Program-made: the position numbers and the translations under genes
Notes under the pieces: model-generated
Databases searched by the model: none
Seen by the model: the letters and a program-made list of their open reading frames with translations, nothing else
What the model was told of the DNA's origin: nothing
NCBI GenBank assembly: GCA_944389565.1
Contig: CALXMV010000027.1
Coordinates: forward strand, 1-32,038
From: an uncultured Kiritimatiellota bacterium
GTDB lineage: Bacteria; Verrucomicrobiota; Kiritimatiellia; RFP12; DVOR01
Direction of reading: 5' to 3'
Length of the DNA: 32,038 nt
Shown here: one piece after another, positions 23,271-32,038 of the stretch
Layout: each line of letters begins with the position of its first letter
Position numbering within the stretch: position 1 is the first letter of the stretch

Positions 23271-24143
23271 TCAGTTCAGCGCCTCTGCGCCGGAGACGAT
23301 TTCGGTGAGTTCGTTGGTGATGGCGGCTTGGCGGGCGCGGTTGCGCTGGGTCTTGAGCTCTTTGATCATGGCATTCAGGTTCATGGTCGAGTTGTCCATG
23401 GCCATGACACGGGCGGCGAGCTCGCCGGTCGCGGAGTGGAGCATCGCATAGTAGAGCGAAAGCTGGATCCAGAGGTAGACGATGTTCTCCAGGAGTTGCT
23501 CGTCGTTGGGCTCGATGAGGCCAGGCAAGGGCATGGGCTCGGCCTTGACCTTGGGGACGGGCGGCCGGGCGTCGGGGAGGAGGCGCTCGGTGCGGCAGTC
23601 GTTGGTCATCGAGTTGACGAAATGGTTGGAGATCAGCCAGATTTCGTCGTAGAACCGCCAGTGGAAGAGGCGCATGACGCGCTTGGCGATACGGTCGGAG
23701 TCCCGCACGTCGGGGTGGCTGGAGGCGGGGAGCACCTTGGCGATGCCGGGGAAGTCGTTCTTCAGGACCGAGTAGGCCTTCTGTCCGACGTAAAAGTGGT
23801 CGATCTTGGCGGCGCGCGCGGCGTGTTTGGCGTGGAACTCCTTGACCGCGCGGACGACCGCGGTGTTGAAGCCGCCGCAGAGCCCGCGGTCGGCGCTCAT
23901 CACCACCAGCAGGATTTTGCTGTCCTTCTCCGGCGGGGGCAGCAGGATCCGGTTTTTGGCGAAACGCGGCTGCTTGGCCACCTCGGCCAAGGCGAAGAGC
24001 GCGCGCGTGAAGCCCTCGGGTTTGGAGAGCTCGCTTTGGACGCGATGGAGATGGGAGCCCGCCACCAGCTTCATCGTGCCGGTGACGCGCCCCATGCTGG
24101 CCATCGAGGCCAGGCGTTCGTTGTACTCGCGCAGGCTGGGCAT
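23271..24143 (-). CDS. atpG: ATP synthase F1 gamma subunit
   Basis: 290 residues. The N-terminal helix (LREYNERLASMASMGRVTG, then MKLVAGSHLHRV) and the C-terminal helix (MIKELKTQRNRARQAAITN followed by ELTEIVSGAEAL) make the central rotor shaft. The globular part has the family segment MSADRGLCGGFNTAVVRAV. The protein couples c-ring rotation to the alpha/beta hexamer. It lies 6 nt after atpA and 15 nt before atpD. The ATG at 24143 lacks a strong Shine-Dalgarno, so it may depend on coupling to atpA translation. Confidence 0.98.
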   Translation of the reverse strand: MPSLREYNERLASMASMGRVTGTMKLVAGSHLHRVQSELSKPEGFTRALFALAEVAKQPRFAKNRILLPPPEKDSKILLVVMSADRGLCGGFNTAVVRAVKEFHAKHAARAAKIDHFYVGQKAYSVLKNDFPGIAKVLPASSHPDVRDSDRIAKRVMRLFHWRFYDEIWLISNHFVNSMTNDCRTERLLPDARPPVPKVKAEPMPLPGLIEPNDEQLLENIVYLWIQLSLYYAMLHSATGELAARVMAMDNSTMNLNAMIKELKTQRNRARQAAITNELTEIVSGAEALN

Positions 24144-24149
24144 GGCGCT

Positions 24150-25682
<1,533 letters not shown>

Positions 25683-25697
25683 GGTGCGAAATCTTCC

Positions 25698-26240
25698 TCA
25701 CTGTGCGAAGGCTTGGCGCAGGCGGCGCAGGCGCCCGGCCAGGGAACCGTCAATCTGGGTGTGCCCCGCGCGGACGATCAGCCCGGCGCCGAGCGAGGGA
25801 TCGGTGCTGACGTTCAGGCGCGTCCGCTCCCCGTACGCCTCCAAAATCCGTTTGCGGAGGCTTGCCTCGGTGGCCTCGCTCGGCGGCGCGGCGAAGACGA
25901 GCGAGACGTCCACCCGCCCCTCCGCCTTGTCGGCGAAGCGGCGGAAGGCGCGGATCACCGCAGGGATGGCCGGCATCAACCCACCCAAGGAGAGCGCTTC
26001 CAGCAGGGCCACGGTCGGCGGGGCCATCGTGTCACCCCACAGGGCGTCGACCGTCTCGCGGTGGGCGGCACGTGGCATACTGTGGAAGCCCCGCGCCCAA
26101 TCGCGCAACGCCTCGGAGCCTTTCCACTGCGCCGCCAACGCCTCCATGTCCTCGCGCACGCGGTCGAGGCAGCCCAGATCCTGGGCGGCCTGGACGAGCG
26201 CTCGGGCGTAGGGGCGTGCGGCTTCCTCGTCGTTGTACAT
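25698..26240 (-). CDS. atpH: ATP synthase F1 delta subunit
   Basis: 180 residues. The N-terminal helix ARPYARALVQAAQDLG is the delta-family signature, and the C-terminal part has the family segment LNVSTDPSLGAGLIVRAGHT near the end, with IDGSLAGRLRRLRQAF as the last helix. It joins F1 to the b-subunit stalk. A GAGG precedes the ATG. The position between atpF and atpA supports the call, because delta subunits diverge strongly in the middle region. Confidence 0.95.
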   Translation of the reverse strand: MYNDEEAARPYARALVQAAQDLGCLDRVREDMEALAAQWKGSEALRDWARGFHSMPRAAHRETVDALWGDTMAPPTVALLEALSLGGLMPAIPAVIRAFRRFADKAEGRVDVSLVFAAPPSEATEASLRKRILEAYGERTRLNVSTDPSLGAGLIVRAGHTQIDGSLAGRLRRLRQAFAQ

Positions 26241-26249
26241 CCCGTGGCC

Positions 26250-26795
26250 TCACTGGAACCGCACGTCGGCGGCGATTTGATCCTGATAGGCTTGGCGCTG
26301 GGCGTCGGTCAGCAAGCCGGGGAGCATCCGATCGAGCGCCTTGGCGATTTCGCCGCCGGCCTGCTCGGAGAGTTTGCGCAGAGCAGCGGCGCGTTCGTCG
26401 GCCATGTCGGCCTCGGCGGCGCGGCGCTTGGCGGCGATGGCCTCGCGCGCCTCGCTTTCCAACTCGGCGACGTGCTTGCGCGCGGCCACCGCCATGGCGT
26501 CGGCCTTGGCGCGGGCCTCGCACTCGGCGTCGGCCACGACCTGCTCGGCCTTGGCATCCGCCTCGGCGGCGGCCTTGCGGGCGGCCGCGGCGTCGTCGAG
26601 CGACGTGCGGATCTCCTCCTCGCGGCTCTCAAGCCAGTGGAGGATGGGCTTCCAGAGGAACTTGCCCAGCACCACGAACGCGATGAGGAAAGCAAGCCAC
26701 GTGCAGACGATGACCGTCTGATCAAAGCCCATCACGTTGCCGGGCGCCTCCGGCTTGTCGGGCTGCCCGGTTGTCTGCGTCGTCTGCGCGACCAT
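26250..26795 (-). CDS. atpF: ATP synthase Fo b subunit
   Basis: 181 residues. A Thr/Gln/Pro-rich N-terminal tail of about 21 residues precedes one membrane helix (about 29-47, VCTWLAFLIAFVVLGKFLW) and the typical KPIL and LESREEEIRTSL continuation. A long Ala/Glu/Lys-rich helix follows to the end, as in the peripheral stalk. The start at 26795 follows AAAGGGGA, a good ribosome binding site, 10 nt after the atpE stop. A second ATG at residue 22 would remove the tail and is a possible alternative. Confidence 0.95.
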   Translation of the reverse strand: MVAQTTQTTGQPDKPEAPGNVMGFDQTVIVCTWLAFLIAFVVLGKFLWKPILHWLESREEEIRTSLDDAAAARKAAAEADAKAEQVVADAECEARAKADAMAVAARKHVAELESEAREAIAAKRRAAEADMADERAAALRKLSEQAGGEIAKALDRMLPGLLTDAQRQAYQDQIAADVRFQ

Positions 26796-26805
26796 CGCGT
26801 CCCCT

Positions 26806-27003
26806 TTATTTGAGGAAGGCGACAACGACGGCGAAGAGGGCCACGCCCTCGACCAGTGCCGCGGCAATCAACATCGCGGTTTGCAGTTTGCCAGCCATCT
26901 CAGGCTGGCGCGCCATGCCGTTCAGGGCGCCCCAAGCCGCCAAGCCAATGCCAATGCCCGCGCCGACGGCCGCAAGACCCGCACCGATCGCACTCATGCC
27001 CAT
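26806..27003 (-). CDS. atpE: ATP synthase Fo c subunit
   Basis: 65 residues, two membrane helices joined by the conserved polar loop ARQPEM (31-36). The first helix has the Gly/Ala packing pattern [14 protein letters not shown]. The second carries the ion-binding Glu52 in [16 protein letters not shown]. The residues typical of sodium-binding c subunits (Gln in helix 1, Glu-Ser/Thr in helix 2) are not seen, so proton coupling is more likely. It lies between atpB and atpF. The protein is short but complete. Confidence 0.97.
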   Translation of the reverse strand: MGMSAIGAGLAAVGAGIGIGLAAWGALNGMARQPEMAGKLQTAMLIAAALVEGVALFAVVVAFLK

Positions 27004-27024
27004 GTCCGTGTTCCTCTCTGTCTG

Positions 27025-27819
27025 TCAGTGTTGGGGATGAACCATCATCCCGATGAATACCGCAGCCAACATCGTGAAGACGTAAGCCTGCAGGAAAGCG
27101 ACGAAAAGCTCGAAGAGATAAAGGCAACTCGCAACCAGCACCGTCGGCGACGCGAAGAGGCTCCCCACGATGGCCGTCATCGCGGCCATGATGTAGAGCA
27201 TGATGTGCCCGCCCATCATGTTGGCGAAGAGACGAATCATCAACGCCATGGTGCGCGTGCAAAACGAGATGACCTCCATGACGAACATCAACGGCCCGAG
27301 GAGTCCCGGCAATCCCTTAGGCATGAAGGCCGCGCCCAACCCACGAATCCCCCCCCTCCTTGCCGTCGCCGCCAAAGCCACCGCGAAGAAGACAAGCGCC
27401 AACGCGCCCGTCACGTTGATGTTGCCCGTGGCGCATGAGAAGAGCGGGATGAGCCCCAGCAGGTTCGCCATCAGGATGAAGAGAAAAAGGGTGCAGAAGA
27501 AGGGGATGAAGCCACGGCCCGAGCCCTTGCCGCCGAAGTTCGGCTCCACCATCTCGTCGCGGATGAAGACCACATACTTCTCCATCAGCAACCCGAAGCC
27601 GCTCGGCACACGCCCAATCCTCCGCCGCGCCACCACCGCCAGCACCACCAAGAGAAGCACCACCACAAAGAGCATCACCACGTCAAAATGGAAGATGGCC
27701 AACCCCTGATGCCCCAGTTCCGAAAGCCAATCCGCGTGCGTCCCCGCGTCCGGTGTGCCCCAGTGGTGCAACACATGGTGCTCCACGTACTTCTGGAAGG
27801 CGATCAAGCGTTCTTGCAT
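27025..27819 (-). CDS. atpB: ATP synthase Fo a subunit
   Basis: 264 residues with several membrane helices. Near the C-terminus the essential arginine lies in ALMIRLFANMMGGH, and the last helix (LFVAFLQAYVFTMLAAVFIG) matches the family. The protein forms the two proton half-channels next to the c-ring. It is the first gene of the operon, with no atpI in front. A consensus-like promoter is present and GAGG lies about 11 nt before the ATG at 27819. The N-terminus is His-rich (HHVLHHW), as in many a subunits. Confidence 0.97.
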   Translation of the reverse strand: MQERLIAFQKYVEHHVLHHWGTPDAGTHADWLSELGHQGLAIFHFDVVMLFVVVLLLVVLAVVARRRIGRVPSGFGLLMEKYVVFIRDEMVEPNFGGKGSGRGFIPFFCTLFLFILMANLLGLIPLFSCATGNINVTGALALVFFAVALAATARRGGIRGLGAAFMPKGLPGLLGPLMFVMEVISFCTRTMALMIRLFANMMGGHIMLYIMAAMTAIVGSLFASPTVLVASCLYLFELFVAFLQAYVFTMLAAVFIGMMVHPQH

Positions 27820-27850
27820 GGTTCGGCTACCTCAAGGAAAAGATGATTTA

Positions 27851-27880
27851 AGTGTACTCCTTTTACCTTCCCGCCGTCAA
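27851..27880 (-). promoter_or_regulatory. promoter of the atpBEFHAGDC operon
   Basis: On the minus strand: -35 TTGACG (27880-27875), an 18-nt spacer, and -10 TACACT (27856-27851). The predicted leader is about 25 nt and holds a GAGG ribosome binding site. Unlike the other promoters here it lacks the extended TG but has a near-consensus -35. Confidence 0.7.
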
Positions 27881-27963
27881 GTGAAAAAAACGGGAAAATA
27901 ACAAAAGGTAAACCTGCCAAAGGCGGGGTGGCGTGCCAGGTCCGCGGGGGCGTGACGAACGCC

Positions 27964-27984
27964 CGAGGCGGGGTGTCCGCCTCG
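27964..27984. repeat. perfect 8-bp inverted repeat in the atpB-prmA spacer
   Basis: CGAGGCGG and CCGCCTCG are separated by GGTGT. No T-run follows on either strand, so it is not a standard intrinsic terminator. It may be a structural element of the spacer or a protein site. Confidence 0.5.
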
Positions 27985-28020
27985 CCATCCATCCGAGTCT
28001 CACCCCGACCATGCGCATAC

Positions 28021-28048
28021 TTGCCCCCAAACCCTCCCGACTTTGGGG
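28021..28048 (+). repeat. 28-nt dispersed repeat, copy 2
   Basis: It begins TTGCCCCCAAACCC and ends CCCGACTTTGGGG, matching 125-152 with a single difference. Here CCCCAAA and TTTGGGG pair perfectly around a 10-nt loop. It lies about 80 nt before the prmA extended -10. Confidence 0.7.
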
Positions 28049-28126
28049 CAAAACCCTCCCTGCTTTTGGCGGAAGGCGAGTTGCTTTGGTGGTTGCGGGG
28101 GCGCCCCAAACGCGGTGTCGCCGTTT

Positions 28127-28135
28127 TGCTATAAT
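28127..28135 (+). promoter_or_regulatory. extended -10 promoter of prmA
   Basis: TGC-TATAAT, a consensus hexamer after a run of Ts, ends 8 nt before the prmA ATG at 28144. No convincing -35 and no Shine-Dalgarno are seen, so the mRNA would be leaderless or nearly so. Confidence 0.7.
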
Positions 28136-28143
28136 CCCCCGCC

Positions 28144-29004
28144 ATGAAAGCGCAAGACGTAACGGTGGTATCGACGACATTGCCTTCGCCGGAGGCGGCG
28201 GACACGCTGCTGGAGCTGTTGGACGGCGACTCCTTCACGCCGACGGTGTGGGAGGATGTCGAGACGCATGCGGCGCGGCTGGACATCTTCTTGGAGGAGT
28301 CCGGGCGGGCGGAGGAGGTCACGCGGACGTTGCGCGAGACGGCGCGTTTGGCGGGGTTCGCGGTGGAGCCGACCATCGAGACCTTGCCGGCGGCGGATTG
28401 GTCGGAGGCGTGGAAACGGTTCTTCCACGTGGAGCATGTCTCGCCGCGTGTGGTCATCCGGCCGTCGTGGGAGCCCTATGCGCCCGCCCCGGGGGAGGCG
28501 GTGGTGACGCTTGATCCGGGGATGAGTTTTGGCACCGGCAAGCATCCGACGACCCGCGCGTGCCTGGCCTTCCTGGACGAGTTGGCCCGGGGTGACCTCG
28601 CCCGGCCGGTGCTGGACATGGGGTGCGGCAGCGGCATCCTCGCCATCGCCGCGCGGAAACTTGGTTTCACACATGTGCGGGGGTTCGATTACGACCCCGA
28701 CGCGGTGGCCGTGGCGCGGGAGAACGCTGTGCTGAACGGGGTGCGCATCCCCTTCGAGCCGCGCGATCTGGCGGCCAACCTCGACCAAGGGGCGGTCGTC
28801 TTGGCCAACATCCTGGGGCCCGTGCTCATCGAGCACGCCGCGGAGGTCGCCTGCGCGGTGCTCCCGGGCGGGGCCTTGGTGGCCTCCGGCATTCTGGAGT
28901 CGCTCTATCCGGAGGTGCGGGCGGCCTTCGAGGCCCAAGGCCTGCGCGAGGCACGCTCGCTCCTCATCGGCGAATGGCGCACCGGCCTTTTCCTCAAACC
29001 CTGA
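28144..29004 (+). CDS. prmA: ribosomal protein L11 methyltransferase
   Basis: 286 residues. The N-terminal substrate-recognition domain (about 1-100) is followed by the PrmA signature DPGMSFGTGKHPTT (124-137), the SAM-binding glycine loop VLDMGCGSGILAIAA (156-170), the acidic strand end GFDYDPDAVAVARENA, and LANILGP near 219. The enzyme trimethylates ribosomal protein L11 in the cytoplasm. The length is normal for PrmA. The gene starts 8 nt after an extended -10 and is followed at 39 nt by a membrane-protein gene on the same strand. Confidence 0.95.
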   Translation: MKAQDVTVVSTTLPSPEAADTLLELLDGDSFTPTVWEDVETHAARLDIFLEESGRAEEVTRTLRETARLAGFAVEPTIETLPAADWSEAWKRFFHVEHVSPRVVIRPSWEPYAPAPGEAVVTLDPGMSFGTGKHPTTRACLAFLDELARGDLARPVLDMGCGSGILAIAARKLGFTHVRGFDYDPDAVAVARENAVLNGVRIPFEPRDLAANLDQGAVVLANILGPVLIEHAAEVACAVLPGGALVASGILESLYPEVRAAFEAQGLREARSLLIGEWRTGLFLKP

Positions 29005-29043
29005 CCTATCCTGAATCCCTAACCCATCCCTGACCGGAGTCCC

Positions 29044-29586
29044 ATGCAACTCTTCCTGGCCATCCTCACGCTCGTCTTCTTCTCGTTTCTGCCGCTTCTG
29101 GAGCTTCGCGCCTCGATCCCGATCGGGTTCTTTGCCCTGCACGCATGGTTTGGCGTGTCGCTGGCGTGGTGGTGGGTGGTGGCGATCTGCGTGGCGGCGA
29201 ACATCCTCCAGGGGATCGTCGTCTACGAGATTCTCCTGCCCATCCTGGCGCTGTTGCGCAGACATTGGACGTGGTTCGCCACGAAAGTCTGGCCGCACGT
29301 CGAGAAGCGCCAAGAGAAGTTGCGCCCGGTGGTCGAGAAATACGGCGAATGGGGGTTGGCGATTTTCATCGGCGTCCCTCTGCCTGGGACGGGTGCGCTG
29401 ACGGGGGCGGTGGGGGCCTTCCTGCTTGGCTTCGACCGGCGCCGTTTCTACCTCGCCAACGCCGCCGGCGTGCTGATCGCGGCCGTCGCGGTCACCGTGC
29501 TGTGCCTGCTCATCCAAGAGGGCGCCGTCGCCGAGGATTCCTGGCTGCGGTCGCTCTTCCTCAACGAGAAGCTCATTCAGCACTGA
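29044..29586 (+). CDS. small multidrug export family membrane protein
   Basis: 180 residues with three or four membrane segments: about 1-18, about 37-62, about 101-125 and about 140-160. The segments FLPLLELRASIPIG (15-28) and FIGVPLPGTGALTGAVGAF (about 104-122) are the hallmarks of the PF06695/COG2426-type family, annotated as putative small multidrug export proteins. The transported compound is not known for most members. A weak CGGAG ribosome binding site precedes the ATG. Its last 10 nt overlap the end of the convergent hrpB gene, and no terminator lies between the two. Confidence 0.88.
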   Translation: MQLFLAILTLVFFSFLPLLELRASIPIGFFALHAWFGVSLAWWWVVAICVAANILQGIVVYEILLPILALLRRHWTWFATKVWPHVEKRQEKLRPVVEKYGEWGLAIFIGVPLPGTGALTGAVGAFLLGFDRRRFYLANAAGVLIAAVAVTVLCLLIQEGAVAEDSWLRSLFLNEKLIQH

Positions 29587-31922
29587 CCCTGCGGCGGGCG
29601 CACCCGGCGTGTCGGGATGGCTTGGGTGGGATCCTCGGGCCAGTAATGCCTCGGATATCTGCCGCGCAGGTCTTTGCGGACGGTCGCGTAGCCATCCGCC
29701 CAGAAACTGGCGAGGTCGGAGGTGACCTGGACGGGGCGTTGCGCGGGGGAAAGCAGGTGCAGCAACAAGGGGACGCGCCCATGGGCAAGACGCGGGGTGG
29801 CCTTGAGTCCGAAAACCTCCTGAATGCGGACCGCGACGTAAGGTTGCGTACCTTCGTAGCGCACCTGCATCCGTGAGCCGCTGGGCACGGTGAAGTGGGT
29901 GGGTGCCTCGGCGTCAAGTTCGCGCATGGTGTGGCCGCTCTCGGCGAGCGCCGCGCGCAGGACGTCACCAAGCGTCTGCCCGGGTAATGCGGCGAGCCGG
30001 TCGATGAGCGTGGCATCGTCCAGCGCCGGCCAACCTTCGTCCGGCAAGGCCCCGCGCAGGAAGGCGATGCGGTCGGCGAGGGCGCGGCATGGGGCGTCCC
30101 AGGGGAGGCCCAGATGGGCGAGCCTGCAGCGTTCGGCCTCGGCGCGCGCCTCGGGCGGGATTTCCCGGAGCGGGCGGGCGCGCAAGACGATCGCGCCGAC
30201 GCGCTCCTCCTCGGCGGCGACGATGCGGCCGCTGGCCTTGTCCCACTCCACCCGCGTGTGACGCGTGCGGGGGAGGAGGTCGAGGTCACCCTCGGCAAGC
30301 GGCGCGGCCCAGAGGATTCTGGCCTCGGCGTCGCCATCGCTCATGCGGGCGGCGACCAGCCATTCGGCGCTGAGGAGCGGCGAGTCGGGGGGGAGCGCGG
30401 CCCCGAAGCCGGCCGCGAGCAGGTAACGGCCCGTCCCGCCGCGCCGGTGTGCCAAATGCCCAGGAAACGCCCAAAGCAGGTAGGGCACGAGCGCGTCGGG
30501 CGAATGGGTCGGCGTGGGGTCGCGCCCGCCGGCCCACCGTCGCGCCAACTGCCAGATCTCGCGCGGCCGTTCGCGGAGCGTCTCCTCGATGACGCGTCGG
30601 AAATCCCCCAAGGCCCGCAGACGGGGGAGGCGCTCCCCCTCGGAGAGGATGGCGGCCAGGAGCGCACCGCCGGCGGGATCGACCTCGCGCATCCGGATCA
30701 TCATGGCGGCGAGCGCGGGATGGACGGGAAACCGCGCCATCGCCCGGCCCAACGGCGTGAGGCGCCCCGCGGCGTCGAGTGCGCCGAGCGCCCGAAGCGT
30801 CGTCTGCGCGTGGGCCCAGGCGCCGGGGGGCGGCGGGGTGAGCCACGGCAGGCCGTCGCCGCCCCATTCGGCGCACAGTAGCGCCGTCTGCGTGAGGTCC
30901 GCCTCCAAAATCTCCGGTTGGGAGACCTTGGGCAACGTCAGGTTCTCGCGCGCGTCCCAGAGGCGCAGGCAGATCCCGGGGCCGAGACGCCCCGCGCGCC
31001 CGGTCCGTTGGGCGGCGCGGTCCAGCGGGATGCGCCGCGTGACAAGCCGCGTGAGGCCGTTGCGCAGGGTGAATCTCGGCACGCGCGCCAAGCCGCTGTC
31101 GACCACCACGCGTATTCCCTCGATCGTGAGCGAGCTTTCGGCGATGGAGGTGGCCAGCACGACCTTTCGGATGCCCGGCTCCGGCGGGGCCACGGCGAAG
31201 TCCTGGTCGCGCCGGTCAAGCGCGGCGTAAAGCGGGGCGATGCGGACATCCGGCGGCAGGTCGGCCGCGCGGAGCGCCTCCGCGGCCGCACGGATCTCAG
31301 CCTCCCCCGGCAGGAAGACCAGCACGGAGCCATCCTCCTCGCGCAAGGCGCGGAGGGTCGCGGCCACGGGCGTGACGCCGGGCAGATAGCGTGTCTCCAC
31401 GGGGAAGGCCTCGGCCGGCAGGTCGATCCGCCGTGCGCCGGGCAGGACCTCCCCCTGAAGCGTGGCGGACATCACCAACAGACGCAGATCCGGCCGTAGC
31501 GCCTCCCGCACCTCACGCGTCAGTGCGAAGGCGACGTCAAGCGGCAATGCCCGCTCATGGAACTCGTCGAAGATCACGAGGCACACGTCGGCGAGCTCCG
31601 GGTCGTCCACGATACGCCGCGCGAGCAACCCCTCGGTAAGGAACTCAATGCGCGTCTCCGGGCCGACGCACCGCTCCAGGCGCACCTGCCAACCGACCGT
31701 CCCACCCGGACGCTCGCCAAGCCGTTCGGCGATGAACTGCGCCGCCCGCCGCGCGGCCAGGCGTCTCGGCTCCAACACCAGAATCTTCCGCCCCGCCAAC
31801 CACGGCTCGCCCAGCAATGCGGGCGGCACGCGCGTCGTCTTGCCCGTGCCGGGCGCCGCGGAGAGCACCACCGGTTCGTTCGCGGCCAACGCCGCCTTCA
31901 AGCCCGTCAAATCCAATCGCAT
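29577..31922 (-). CDS. hrpB: ATP-dependent helicase HrpB
   Basis: 781 residues, a DEAH/RHA-type superfamily 2 helicase. Walker A AAPGTGKT is at 22-29, the Walker B/DEAH box appears as DEFH (119-122), motif III is SAT (152-154), and motifs V-VI include TSIAESSLTIEG and QRTGRAGR. The C-terminal half carries the HrpB-specific domain, ending in a segment with HYWPEDP. It presumably unwinds RNA or remodels ribonucleoproteins, though its cellular role is poorly defined. The start at 31922 is chosen because an extended -10 lies 7 nt upstream; the longer frame would begin inside the promoter region. The end overlaps the convergent membrane-protein gene by 10 nt. Confidence 0.94.
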   Translation of the reverse strand: MRLDLTGLKAALAANEPVVLSAAPGTGKTTRVPPALLGEPWLAGRKILVLEPRRLAARRAAQFIAERLGERPGGTVGWQVRLERCVGPETRIEFLTEGLLARRIVDDPELADVCLVIFDEFHERALPLDVAFALTREVREALRPDLRLLVMSATLQGEVLPGARRIDLPAEAFPVETRYLPGVTPVAATLRALREEDGSVLVFLPGEAEIRAAAEALRAADLPPDVRIAPLYAALDRRDQDFAVAPPEPGIRKVVLATSIAESSLTIEGIRVVVDSGLARVPRFTLRNGLTRLVTRRIPLDRAAQRTGRAGRLGPGICLRLWDARENLTLPKVSQPEILEADLTQTALLCAEWGGDGLPWLTPPPPGAWAHAQTTLRALGALDAAGRLTPLGRAMARFPVHPALAAMMIRMREVDPAGGALLAAILSEGERLPRLRALGDFRRVIEETLRERPREIWQLARRWAGGRDPTPTHSPDALVPYLLWAFPGHLAHRRGGTGRYLLAAGFGAALPPDSPLLSAEWLVAARMSDGDAEARILWAAPLAEGDLDLLPRTRHTRVEWDKASGRIVAAEEERVGAIVLRARPLREIPPEARAEAERCRLAHLGLPWDAPCRALADRIAFLRGALPDEGWPALDDATLIDRLAALPGQTLGDVLRAALAESGHTMRELDAEAPTHFTVPSGSRMQVRYEGTQPYVAVRIQEVFGLKATPRLAHGRVPLLLHLLSPAQRPVQVTSDLASFWADGYATVRKDLRGRYPRHYWPEDPTQAIPTRRVRPPQGQC

Positions 31923-31929
31923 GGGCAAA

Positions 31930-31938
31930 AGCATAGCA
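31930..31938 (-). promoter_or_regulatory. extended -10 promoter of hrpB
   Basis: On the minus strand TGC-TATGCT occupies 31938-31930 after a T-run, 7 nt before the ATG at 31922. The context TTTTGCTAT is the same as at gspK and prmA. No Shine-Dalgarno is present. Confidence 0.55.
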
Positions 31939-32038
31939 AAATCGCACGCCCGGGGCAGAGCGCAGGGCAAACGCATAAAAATCAAGGGAAGAGTAGTTGC
32001 TCAAGTGTCGAGATGTCGAAGGAAGCTCTGAAGCGTTT

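Larger units (their letters stand above)
27881..28126. other. non-coding spacer between the atp operon and prmA
   Basis: The atpB-prmA intergenic region is 324 nt. Outside the two promoters it is GC-rich and shows no credible gene on either strand. It holds a perfect hairpin (27964-27984), two copies of AGGCGGGGTG (27921 and 27966) and the second copy of the 28-nt dispersed repeat. A short non-coding RNA cannot be ruled in or out from sequence alone. Confidence 0.5.

Noticed and set aside
28129..29583. A 484-codon minus-strand open frame opposite prmA and the membrane-protein gene
   Set aside because: PrmA motifs and a promoter place the genes on the plus strand, and the antisense translation shows no domain.

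Overview
This is a GC-rich bacterial chromosome segment, densely coded on both strands, with no mobile element, tRNA, rRNA or CRISPR array that I can see. The mix of genes suggests a member of the PVC superphylum, perhaps a Kiritimatiellota- or Lentisphaerae-like organism. The pointers are a gspK-gspL-gspM-gspD type II secretion/pseudopilus operon that ends in a small unknown protein, a sugar-type ABC importer built from fused and enlarged polypeptides, and a GHL10-family hydrolase. This placement is an inference of low to moderate confidence.

Left part, plus strand (269-6680): a five-gene operon for a secretion/pseudopilus apparatus (gspK, gspL, gspM, the secretin gspD and a 157-residue unknown). 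It has a promoter right before gspK and an intrinsic terminator at 6715-6739. The secretin gene carries sharply lower-GC patches in its membrane-channel domain.

Plus strand 6740-11921: an ABC importer polypeptide with its substrate-binding domain fused to the permease, then a DnaQ/ExoX-type exonuclease, a PlsC-type acyltransferase and a secreted esterase. A bidirectional terminator at 11940-11971 separates these from the minus-strand genes.

Minus strand, read right to left from 18762 to 11970: lipoprotein, 77-residue coiled coil, double GYF_2-like coiled-coil protein, tRNA-dihydrouridine synthase, CCA-adding-type nucleotidyltransferase with an extra C-terminal domain, and a MalG-type permease with an insertion of about 385 residues. 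That permease is the likely partner of the fused permease at 6740-9349, so the importer genes lie at the two ends of a convergent block. No ATPase subunit for it is in the window. Next on the minus strand (21380 to 18800) come infA, a secreted GHL10-type hydrolase and a small unknown protein, joined by 3-4 nt overlaps.

Minus strand 27819-21538: the complete F1Fo ATP synthase operon atpBEFHAGDC, with no atpI and with a short epsilon subunit. It has a good -35/-10 promoter. Divergent from it are prmA and a small-multidrug-export-family membrane protein. These converge on hrpB, which starts near the right edge. Positions 31939-32038 hold nothing I recognise.

Two cross-cutting observations stand out. 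First, seven promoters share an extended -10 (TGnTAnnnT), and in six of them it lies only 6-10 nt before the start codon, so these mRNAs should be leaderless or nearly so, while most internal operon genes have Shine-Dalgarno sequences. Second, a 28-nt sequence that can form a hairpin occurs upstream of both gspK and prmA.
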